This document shows, piece by piece, positions 1-5,058 of a DNA stretch of 7,349 nucleotides. The position numbers and the translations under genes were made by a program. Under the pieces are notes generated by a model that saw nothing but the letters and a program-made list of their open reading frames with translations, made no database searches and was not told where the DNA came from. The stretch is from Atopobium sp. (GTDB lineage Bacteria; Actinomycetota; Coriobacteriia; Coriobacteriales; Atopobiaceae). The stretch's first letter is position 1, and each line of letters opens with the position of its first letter. The stretch covers positions 1 through 7,349 of the forward strand of contig JABZHP010000057.1 in the NCBI GenBank assembly GCA_015258785.1, read 5' to 3'.

Positions 1-54
1 GGTCTGCAGGGGTTGATGGGTCTGCAGGGGTTGATGGGTCTGCAGGGGTTGCAG
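1..54 (-). repeat. 18-bp coding tandem repeat (STPADP spacer)
   Basis: The unit GGTCTGCAGGGGTTGATG occurs at 1-18 and 19-36. A third copy at 37-54 matches for 15 bases and then diverges. On the coding (minus) strand each unit encodes the hexapeptide Pro-Ser-Thr-Pro-Ala-Asp. The two full copies are identical, as expected of an array that expands and contracts by slippage. The array continues past the window edge, so its copy number cannot be read here. Confidence 0.85.
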
Positions 55-826
55 TATTTGGTCTCCAAATAGCATAGAGAGTATAGATTTCATCAGTCTT
101 ACTTGGAAGCGCACCATTAGTAGTGTGACCTGGAATATGCTCTGCATCACGAATACTTATTGGTGATGTTAGCGTGCTGGCTGGAGCAGTAATATCGTTT
201 TTATTTCTCGAAAAACCAACAAGAGTATAGCCGTCACGAACTACTTTACTAACAGCCTGAACGTTGTGCATCTCTGCTGGAAGATAGTCATGGCGCTCAA
301 GCATAGTAGAAACGCCACCCTCAAAATGGCCACCGTTTGCATCAATCACAAGACGATACTGAACATCGTCATTGCCGTCTTTTGGCTGCCAGACTGCATG
401 GAAAGTCAGTCTATTAATGTACTGGAGTTCAAACAACTCGCCAGGTTCCATCTCAGTACCGTCATCTGCCACCCATTTAACAATTGCATGACCGTCTGGG
501 TCAGTTAGACCAGAAGGAGTGTATGCATGTCCCTCAAAATCTCCAACAACCTTATAACCTTGAAGAGATACCTCAGATACAAACTGAACCGCCATTTCGT
601 CATCAGGAACATCCTGTCGTACTGGAGGTATATTGCCCTGTGTAAAGGTAAAAGAGCTTATAGTTGGAATTGATGCTACTGATGTTAAGGTAGTAGTAGC
701 AGTATTTGATGAAGTCTCAGCAAATACAGGAGTTACTACAGCAATAAGTGATGCAGTTGCAATAGTTGCTGCTGTCACACAAACAGCAATACGCCTTTTT
801 GTTTCTTCACGAATAAACGTTGACAC
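1..826 (-). CDS. Secreted surface protein with InlB-type (Listeria-Bacteroides) repeat, N-terminal part
   Basis: The frame is open from a GTG at 826 to the window edge (275 codons), so the C-terminus is missing. An in-frame TAG lies four codons upstream, and AAAGGA sits 6 bases before the GTG, which fixes the start. Residues 1-36 form a signal peptide: ETKRR basic region, hydrophobic stretch, then Val-Phe-Ala before the likely cut at 36/37. Residues 80-146 (ending FHAVW) and 156-254 (VIDANGG, then RDGYTLVGFS, then TLYAIW) match the pattern of InlB B-repeats (Flg_new family), found in wall-bound surface proteins. From 257 a Pro/Thr/Asp/Ala spacer of hexapeptide repeats (STPADP) begins, typical of a wall-spanning stalk. 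Adhesin or surface scaffold is the family-level guess. An LPxTG anchor, if any, would lie outside the window. Confidence 0.87.
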   Translation of the reverse strand, partial: MSTFIREETKRRIAVCVTAATIATASLIAVVTPVFAETSSNTATTTLTSVASIPTISSFTFTQGNIPPVRQDVPDDEMAVQFVSEVSLQGYKVVGDFEGHAYTPSGLTDPDGHAIVKWVADDGTEMEPGELFELQYINRLTFHAVWQPKDGNDDVQYRLVIDANGGHFEGGVSTMLERHDYLPAEMHNVQAVSKVVRDGYTLVGFSRNKNDITAPASTLTSPISIRDAEHIPGHTTNGALPSKTDEIYTLYAIWRPNTATPADPSTPADPSTPAD

Positions 827-1089
827 ACCCGTTCCTTTCTATTAGAGCAAATCTCCTGCTCTTATCTTTCTTCTATGGTTTGCTTATATTGCAAACGATT
901 ACACGCAGATACCAATTCACAAGTTATTTATGCATCTAATTACTAATTCTAGTACCTCATGACAATTAGTCTTTTTAGAATATACCTGATGTGAAAATAT
1001 ATATATTCACCTAATTCACATATTTGTTCAGATCACAAGTAAGTATGTCTAACTGCTCTGTATTCAAATGAATATTTTCATAAGTTTAA
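827..1089. other. AT-rich intergenic region with small inverted repeats
   Basis: No coding frame of note on either strand. It must contain the promoter of the leftward surface-protein gene, but no convincing -35/-10 pair was found. A 6-bp stem (844-849 with 857-862) lies just upstream of that gene's ribosome binding site. At 991-1019 there is a GTGAA/TTCAC inverted pair around a TATATATA core, plus a second TTCAC 9 bases further on, which could be protein-binding half-sites. The region is much more AT-rich than the genes around it. Confidence 0.45.
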
Positions 1090-1227
1090 AATCACTTTAA
1101 CCATGGATTTGGTGTCCGCTCGATGGAACTTATCGCTAAGCGATACAACGGAAACATTCACGTTGGTGTTAATGAGGACGTCTTCTATCTCAACGCATTC
1201 TTCCCTCTTCCAAAACAGGGAAACTAG
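1090..1227 (+). pseudogene. C-terminal remnant of a GHKL (AgrC-type) sensor histidine kinase
   Basis: Between an in-frame stop at 1087-1089 and the TAG at 1225-1227 the frame reads NHGFGVRSMELIAKRYNG followed by a VNEDVFYLNAFFPLP tail. This is the G2-box region (NHGxGxxSM) and final beta strand of the GHKL ATPase domain of peptide-sensing kinases such as AgrC. The fragment keeps the family's natural C-terminal end. The rest of the kinase (sensor helices, the phosphorylated-His region and the N and G1 boxes) is absent, and the 260 bp upstream show no matching sequence in any frame. An internal ATG at 1123 has no ribosome binding site. I read this as the debris of a deleted two-component system. 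The alternative, a functional 34-codon peptide, is unlikely. Confidence 0.72.
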
Positions 1228-1243
1228 AATCGCTTAATTACAA

Positions 1244-1271
1244 AAGAGAGCCACTTTATGGTGGCTCTCTT
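1244..1271 (-). terminator. Rho-independent terminator of the lipoprotein gene
   Basis: A perfect 11-bp stem (AAGAGAGCCAC, 1244-1254, with 1261-1271) closes a 6-base loop. Read on the minus strand it is followed by TTTTGTAATTA, a usable U-tract, and it begins 30 bases after the stop codon of the leftward gene at 1301. On the plus strand the bases after the stem (GAAGTAAC) lack a U-tract, so it should act mainly leftward. It may have originally served the lost kinase as well. Confidence 0.8.
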
Positions 1272-1300
1272 GAAGTAACTACCTAGTCATGATGACGCAC

Positions 1301-1792
1301 TTACTGCAGGCTAAAAGTCTGGGCAGCAAGTTTGTCTTTACCAATGAGCGGATATACCTCTACTTCAACATCGGACGAGCTAATGAGCTTGTATGCCTGT
1401 TCAACATCAAGACTTGTGCCAGTCTTAATCTTTGTTGTTGTGCTCTCCATATTAACGTCACCGCTTGTTACAAATGCAATTTCAAGCTGCTTGCCATCCT
1501 GGTACGCTTCAACACGTACCGAACTCATAAATGAAGTGGTCTCGTCAGAGTTATTTGTGAAATTAAACGTGATCTTTGCTGCTGGGTCACCGTTGTAATC
1601 AGCGATTTGTGTGAGAGTACCAATAGTCACCTCATACTTTTCTGGCTGCTTCTCCTCTGACTTCTTTGGCTCTTCCTTCTGCACATCAGAAGTAGATGTG
1701 GATGTTGTGCCACTGTTTCCGCAACCCGCCAAGCCAAGGGCGAACAAACTAGAAGCACCTGCATAAATGAACTCGCGACGTGTTAAAGACAT
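1301..1792 (-). CDS. DUF5067-like secreted lipoprotein with Tat-like signal
   Basis: 163 residues; function unknown. The N-terminus has a twin-arginine-like motif (LTRREFI, residues 3-9), a hydrophobic stretch, and a lipobox Leu-Ala-Gly-Cys with the lipidated Cys at 24, so it is probably a Tat-exported, membrane-anchored lipoprotein. Residues 25-52 are a Ser/Thr then Lys/Glu/Pro-rich linker. Residues ~53-163 form a beta-rich domain (ITFNFTNNSDETTSF, then SVRVEAYQDGKQLE) that resembles the Ig-like DUF5067 family of Gram-positive lipoproteins; this is a family-level match by eye. AGGAGG at 1797-1802 lies 4 bases before the ATG and supports the start. The gene is monocistronic: a terminator follows at 1244-1271, and it diverges from asnA across the palindrome-bearing gap. 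Confidence 0.85.
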   Translation of the reverse strand: MSLTRREFIYAGASSLFALGLAGCGNSGTTSTSTSDVQKEEPKKSEEKQPEKYEVTIGTLTQIADYNGDPAAKITFNFTNNSDETTSFMSSVRVEAYQDGKQLEIAFVTSGDVNMESTTTKIKTGTSLDVEQAYKLISSSDVEVEVYPLIGKDKLAAQTFSLQ

Positions 1793-1796
1793 AATT

Positions 1797-1802
1797 CCTC
1801 CT
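1797..1802 (-). promoter_or_regulatory. Ribosome binding site of the lipoprotein gene
   Basis: A full-consensus AGGAGG on the minus strand lies 4 bases before the ATG at 1792. It confirms the start and shows that this host uses canonical Shine-Dalgarno initiation. That makes its absence before the helicase gene at 6779 informative. Confidence 0.85.
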
Positions 1803-1888
1803 ATGTTTGATGTGTCTTTTGCCTGTTAAACGCCTTTTCGAACAAGAACACTTACTACAGTGCAGATAGTAGTCATTGAAATACAGTC

Positions 1889-1909
1889 ATGTGTCCACCA
1901 CGTTGGACA
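1889..1909. repeat. Short inverted repeat TGTCCA/TGGACA
   Basis: TGTCCA (1892-1897) and TGGACA (1904-1909) form a 6-bp inverted repeat with a 6-base spacer, in the divergent gap upstream of the lipoprotein gene. The overlapping 8-mer ATGTGTCC (1889-1896) recurs at 1975-1982 inside the large palindrome. It could be an operator or a trace of a transposon end; nothing decides between them. Confidence 0.4.
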
Positions 1910-1932
1910 GTTGACCTGGTCATGGAACGCCT

Positions 1933-2055
1933 TGTAGATTTTTCAGAGTCGATTAATCCAAAACCAGGGTAATTATGTGTCCGCTTGATCCAAAAGCGGG
2001 TTTCTCGGCACATAATTAGTTCACTTTTGGATTAATCGAGCTCCAAAAATCTACA
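1933..2055. repeat. 123-bp nested inverted repeat (multi-block palindrome)
   Basis: Four blocks pair around a centre near 1990. Outer: TGTAGATTTTT, 1933-1943 with 2045-2055 (11 bp). Second: TCGATTAATCCAAAA, 1949-1963 with 2025-2039 (15 bp). Third: TAATTATGTG, 1970-1979 with 2009-2018 (10 bp). Inner: CCGCTT, 1981-1986 with 1994-1999 (6 bp). The unpaired stretches between the outer three blocks have equal length on both sides (5/5 and 6/6), so the arms stay in register: about 42 paired bases in all. ATCCAAAA occurs in the second block, in the central loop and, inverted, in the right arm. No transposase, clear target-site duplication or U-tract was seen. It could be a MITE-like element, a large RNA hairpin in a 5' leader, or clustered operator or recombinase sites. 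Confidence 0.85.
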
Positions 2056-2116
2056 CGCAATAGTCTCGCGCACATACAGACTTAGCTTCTCAGCTGCGAA
2101 TATGTAAAACTTAAAG

Positions 2117-2242
2117 ATGGAGCACGATTATCTTTTTGACAAAACGGTTAAATCACACGGGTTTCTCGCCAAAGGATTGTGGAAAGAAGGCAAAATCAGC
2201 GCAATCAAATTTTTAGCGCTCTCTTCCAAGGAGACCACATGA
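2117..2242 (+). CDS. Possible 41-residue ORF translationally coupled to asnA
   Basis: Frame from ATG 2117 to TGA 2240-2242, following an in-frame stop at 2105-2107. The TGA overlaps the asnA ATG as ATGA, the arrangement typical of coupled translation. The peptide is basic and Lys-rich (9 Lys), with MEHDYLFDKTVKSHGF at the N-terminus. I do not recognise it. It has no Asn codon, so it is not an obvious Asn-attenuation leader. No good Shine-Dalgarno precedes its ATG (only TTAAAG), which weakens the case. A frame of this length can arise by chance. Alternatives are a chance frame in the asnA leader or the tail of a decayed gene. Confidence 0.3.
   Translation: MEHDYLFDKTVKSHGFLAKGLWKEGKISAIKFLALSSKETT
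2228..2233 (+). promoter_or_regulatory. Ribosome binding site deciding the asnA start
   Basis: AAGGAG lies 5 bases before ATG 2239 and selects it over the in-frame GTG at 2179. Just upstream, AGCGC (2198-2202) can pair with GCGCT (2216-2220), extended by GGAA-GA (2181-2187) with TCTTCC (2222-2227). The resulting stem ends at the edge of this site and could modulate access to it. Confidence 0.75.
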
Positions 2243-3240
2243 CCAAAATTCCAGAGGGCTACCGTTCAAGCCTTTCGCTTTACGATACTCAGAAAGCAAT
2301 TGAGCAGGTCAAAAACGTGTTTCTGACCAAGCTGTGCGCTGCGCTGAAGCTGTCGCGCGTCACTGCTCCGCTGATTGTTGACCCGCTTACCGGTATGAAT
2401 GACAACCTCAATGGCGTCGAGCATCCGGTTGCCTTTGACCTGCCAAACGTCGGCAAGAACGCCGAGGTAGTTCAGTCGCTCGCAAAGTGGAAGCGCTATG
2501 CACTCTGGCGCTACAACTTTGCCGTTGGTCGCGGTCTGGTCTGCGATATGAACGCTATCCGTCGCGACGAACAGCCCGATAACCTGCACTCCATTTACGT
2601 AGACCAGTGGGACTGGGAACGCATCATCACGCAGGACGAGCGCAATACCGATACGCTGGAAGACGCCGTTTGTCGCATTGTTGAGGCAATCTGCGGCACG
2701 CTCGACGAGCTCAAGTGGCACTATCCTCAGCTCAGTACGCAGATCAGCCGCGAAGTCACCTTTGTAACCTCTCAGGAGCTGGAGGACCTCTACCCTACTC
2801 AGACGCCTAAACAGCGAGAAAATCTGTTTGTTCGCGAACATCCAACCACGTTTATCGTGGGCATTGGCGGTGCACTGAACTCCGGCCAGCCTCACGACTT
2901 TAGGTCACCCGACTACGACGACTGGTCGCTCAACGGTGACCTGCTGTTCTGGGACGAGACCCTGGACTCTGCGATTGAGATCAGCAGTATGGGCATCCGT
3001 GTTGACGCTGAGGCGCTTAAGTCGCAGCTGGCAATCGCTGGATGTGAGGATCGCCTTGAGCTGCCATTCCACAAGATGCTCATTGACGGCGAGTTGCCCT
3101 TTACCATTGGCGGCGGCATTGGCCAAAGTCGTCTTTGCATGCTGCTACTAGAAAAAGCGCACGTCGGAGAGGTGCAGGCATCTATCTGGGACAAGCAGAC
3201 CGAAGACCGCTGTGCAGAAGCAGGCGTTTCTCTGCTCTAA
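2239..3240 (+). CDS. asnA: Aspartate-ammonia ligase (asparagine synthetase A)
   Basis: Makes asparagine from aspartate, ammonia and ATP (giving AMP and PPi) in the cytoplasm. AsnA is a dimer with a class II aminoacyl-tRNA-synthetase-like fold. The protein is 333 residues, close to the 330 of E. coli AsnA, and colinear with it. Family signatures are intact: NDNLNGVE (~54-61), QSLAKWKR (79-86), SIYVDQWDWE (118-127), then VGIGGALNSGQPHDFRSPDYDDW, the ISSMGIRVD block and the C-terminal GGGIGQSRL motif 3 with its ATP-binding Arg. I chose ATG 2239 because AAGGAG lies 5 bases upstream and the protein then matches the family length; an upstream GTG at 2179 would add 20 unrelated residues. The only neighbour on its strand is the possible small ORF that overlaps its start. 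No T-box consensus was found in the leader. No clear U-tract terminator follows. Confidence 0.97.
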   Translation: MTKIPEGYRSSLSLYDTQKAIEQVKNVFLTKLCAALKLSRVTAPLIVDPLTGMNDNLNGVEHPVAFDLPNVGKNAEVVQSLAKWKRYALWRYNFAVGRGLVCDMNAIRRDEQPDNLHSIYVDQWDWERIITQDERNTDTLEDAVCRIVEAICGTLDELKWHYPQLSTQISREVTFVTSQELEDLYPTQTPKQRENLFVREHPTTFIVGIGGALNSGQPHDFRSPDYDDWSLNGDLLFWDETLDSAIEISSMGIRVDAEALKSQLAIAGCEDRLELPFHKMLIDGELPFTIGGGIGQSRLCMLLLEKAHVGEVQASIWDKQTEDRCAEAGVSLL

Positions 3241-3253
3241 GCAGCGGGCCTGA

Positions 3254-3281
3254 ACACGCGAAGCGAATCTACATCGCGTGT
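3254..3281 (+). terminator. Hairpin after asnA (weak terminator candidate)
   Basis: ACACGCGA (3254-3261) pairs with TCGCGTGT (3274-3281): 8 GC-rich base pairs, 12-base loop, 13 bases after the asnA stop. No U-tract follows, so intrinsic termination is doubtful. It may instead protect the 3' end or assist factor-dependent termination. Confidence 0.4.
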
Positions 3282-3320
3282 CACTAAACGCGCGTAGCCG
3301 CCCTTAAAACTAAAAACATT

Positions 3321-3348
3321 TTGGCGTTTCTCCTGTTAACGCTACAAT
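3321..3348 (+). promoter_or_regulatory. Sigma-70-type promoter of the zinc-ribbon membrane protein gene
   Basis: TTGGCG (3321-3326) and TACAAT (3343-3348) are separated by 16 bases. The -10 differs from TATAAT at one position and the -35 from TTGACA at two. Transcription would start near 3355, about 50 bases before the ATG at 3407 and inside the inverted repeat at 3353-3379. This implies the gene is transcribed separately from asnA. Confidence 0.6.
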
Positions 3349-3352
3349 AGTA

Positions 3353-3379
3353 ACTCAGTGTAATTAAAAGCCACTGAGT
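3353..3379. promoter_or_regulatory. Inverted repeat over the predicted transcription start (operator candidate)
   Basis: ACTCAGTG (3353-3360) is perfectly repeated inverted as CACTGAGT (3372-3379), with an 11-base AT-rich spacer. Centre-to-centre spacing of 19 bp places the half-sites about two helical turns apart, which suits a dimeric repressor binding at the start point. It could equally be a 5'-end RNA stem-loop. Confidence 0.45.
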
Positions 3380-3406
3380 CTAACTGGCGATTTAAGGAGC
3401 GACTCT

Positions 3407-4966
3407 ATGAATTGCCCCAACTGCGGAGCTGAAATTAGCAAGCACGCAAAGTTCTGTTCCAACTGCGGACAGAAGCTTCCTGACGTCGCGGACGCTGCGG
3501 ATGCCGCGGACGTTGCAGACGTCGAGAAACCCGATGTGCTCGCTGAGTCCACAGAACCCGCACCAGAAACCGCACCCGACAACTCCACCACAGCCACCGA
3601 GGTCATCGCACCAGCAGAAGCTGATGAGCCAGCTGAAACCATAACTGATCCAGACGCAACTGTCCTGGCAGAGTATCCAGTCAATGATGAAGACACAACT
3701 GCTGCAGAAACCTCACTCCTAGAGGTATCGGCAGACGACTCCTACATCACCCCAGATGAGGTGCCTACCGCTGTCACCGACTCGGACACCGTTGCAGACG
3801 CTAACGCAGATGCTGACGCAGACGCTGACGCAGCCCCCACCGTAATCGCAAACTCCAACGTTTCTGACGAGGAGCCCACGACCTTCATCAACGACCCAGA
3901 TCGTATCAACGTCTTCACCGCCGATGACCTTGATTCAACTGCTATTTCACACTTCGACCCTTCGCAGTTCACCGTTGTTTCAAGCGGACCTAGTTCCGTT
4001 GAGCGCAAGCAAACCAAGGACGGCTCTGATTCTCTGCGTAAGGTGGCATTTGGCCTGCTTGCGGCCGTTCTGGTCGTAGGTGTACTGGCCATTGCTTGGG
4101 TCATTCAGTCCCATCAAGACGACGCAGCCAAGCGCAGCGCCGTCCAGCAGCGCATTGCAACCTATCAGGAGCAGATTGAGAGCGTTGGCGTTGATCCTCG
4201 TAGTGACAGCAGTCGTGTTGAACTTCTTAACCAGTACGAGAAACTCAATGAAATTGAAGAACAGATTCAGACTGATCAGAAAAACGGACAGTTCCGTATG
4301 CCTAATGGCAGTGACGATACAGGAATCAACGTTCTGAATAGCTCAATCTCTGATCGACAGAAGAGCATTCGCGACTGGTTTGAGGCCGACTACAAGCGCA
4401 GACTAACTGCAAACAGCTTCAACGACACAGATACCGCAAATACTATGGATCAAAAGTCTGTGGCAAATAAGCTTGTTGAGCTACAGGCTCTTCTCGGAGA
4501 TATTGAGCACGAGAAGGTTATCTGGGGAGACGATACAGGCAATAATTCAACCTATGATTCATACCACTCTCGCGTATCTGACCAGATAAAGAAGGGTGAA
4601 ACTCTTAAATCTGGCGTGGCCGAGAAGACCAAAAAAGAGCAAGAGCAGAAGGATAAAGACAAGAAATCCGAGGAAGACCGCAAGAAAGCTCAAAAGTGGG
4701 TTGGCACCTATAGCGGCACCGGCACTGACGGCAAGCCGATGGAGGTTGTCATTCAGAAGGACGGCACGGTCATTTGGCGCACTGGTGGTCAGCCAGAGGT
4801 TCGTGGCACCTGGACTGGTGACGAGTCAAAGCTTGAGCTTAACTTCAACGGCCAGGTCAGTGGCAGAAGCGAGCCATTCACCCTCTCTTCCACCAACGGT
4901 GGAAGAACCGTAACCATCAGCTCTCAGAGCAGCACTTGGAATACTGACACACTTTCTAGGAAGTAA
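3407..4966 (+). CDS. Zinc-ribbon, single-pass membrane protein with acidic linker and outer beta domain
   Basis: 519 residues; not a family I can name. Residues 1-25 are a zinc ribbon: Cys3, Cys6, Cys17 and Cys20 in two CxxC knuckles (CPNCG, CSNCG). Residues 26-210 form a disordered, acidic Asp/Ala/Glu/Thr-rich linker containing (D-x-A)n and (DA)n runs (26-38, 130-143). It also contains four similar threonine motifs: ATVL (T85), PTVI (T145), TTFI (T159) and STAI (T178). A membrane helix covers ~213-233. With no signal peptide before it, the ribbon should be cytoplasmic and the rest outside. Residues ~236-430 are helical and charged, ending in a Lys/Glu-rich coiled stretch. Residues 431-519 (WVGTYSG, then RGTWTGD) look like a small beta domain. 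AAGGAG (3394-3399) lies 7 bases before the ATG. A strong terminator follows. A sensing or envelope-regulatory role is a guess from the architecture. Confidence 0.88.
   Translation: MNCPNCGAEISKHAKFCSNCGQKLPDVADAADAADVADVEKPDVLAESTEPAPETAPDNSTTATEVIAPAEADEPAETITDPDATVLAEYPVNDEDTTAAETSLLEVSADDSYITPDEVPTAVTDSDTVADANADADADADAAPTVIANSNVSDEEPTTFINDPDRINVFTADDLDSTAISHFDPSQFTVVSSGPSSVERKQTKDGSDSLRKVAFGLLAAVLVVGVLAIAWVIQSHQDDAAKRSAVQQRIATYQEQIESVGVDPRSDSSRVELLNQYEKLNEIEEQIQTDQKNGQFRMPNGSDDTGINVLNSSISDRQKSIRDWFEADYKRRLTANSFNDTDTANTMDQKSVANKLVELQALLGDIEHEKVIWGDDTGNNSTYDSYHSRVSDQIKKGETLKSGVAEKTKKEQEQKDKDKKSEEDRKKAQKWVGTYSGTGTDGKPMEVVIQKDGTVIWRTGGQPEVRGTWTGDESKLELNFNGQVSGRSEPFTLSSTNGGRTVTISSQSSTWNTDTLSRK
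3482..3520 (+). repeat. Asp-x-Ala coding repeat in the zinc-ribbon protein
   Basis: About 13 codons encode DVADAADAADVAD, a period of three residues (9 bp) with Asp in every first position, starting directly after the zinc ribbon. Codons vary (GAC/GAT, GCG/GCT/GCC/GCA), so this is an older or selected protein repeat rather than a fresh DNA duplication. Confidence 0.7.
3794..3835 (+). repeat. Ala-Asp dipeptide coding repeat in the zinc-ribbon protein
   Basis: A 14-codon run of alternating Ala and Asp (one Asn) at residues 130-143. At DNA level it approximates a 12-bp unit GCTGACGCAGAC, so it could change length by slippage. It would form a flexible, highly acidic spacer in the cytoplasmic linker. 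Confidence 0.7.
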
Positions 4967-5002
4967 CGCTGACTAGAAACCGCACGTCACACTCCACAAA
5001 AT

Positions 5003-5039
5003 ATGGCGAGAAGACCGATCGATCTTCTCGCCATTTTTT
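5003..5039 (+). terminator. Strong bidirectional terminator between convergent genes
   Basis: A perfect 12-bp stem, ATGGCGAGAAGA (5003-5014) with 5023-5034, closes an 8-base loop and is followed on the plus strand by six T (5034-5039). On the minus strand the stem is followed by ATTTTGTGG, a weaker U-tract. It therefore ends both the zinc-ribbon gene (stop at 4966) and the converging phosphoesterase gene (stop at 5059). Confidence 0.92.
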
Positions 5040-5058
5040 GCGTGTGAACAACACAGAC

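Noticed and set aside
1103..1234. A small ORF starting at ATG 1103 overlapping the kinase remnant in another frame
   Set aside because: It has no ribosome binding site and its translation lacks any recognisable pattern, whereas the other frame matches the GHKL G2 box and ends at the family's natural stop.
1289..1598. Plus-strand frames over the lipoprotein gene
   Set aside because: They lie antisense to a gene with a perfect AGGAGG, signal motif and lipobox, and they overlap its terminator side without their own signals.
1933..2055. An insertion sequence
   Set aside because: The inverted repeats enclose no transposase and no clear target-site duplication flanks them; at most it is a non-autonomous remnant.
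2136..2141. Perfect TTGACA -35 box upstream of asnA
   Set aside because: At 16-18 bases downstream there is only GGGTTT-like sequence, not a -10, and it lies inside the possible small ORF.
2056..2238. T-box riboswitch or Asn attenuator upstream of asnA
   Set aside because: No AGGGTGG-type T-box sequence, no terminator/antiterminator pair with a U-tract, and no Asn codons in the small leader frame.
2266..2895. A 209-codon minus-strand frame opposite asnA
   Set aside because: It is the complement of an intact, strongly conserved enzyme gene and has no recognisable domain or start signal.
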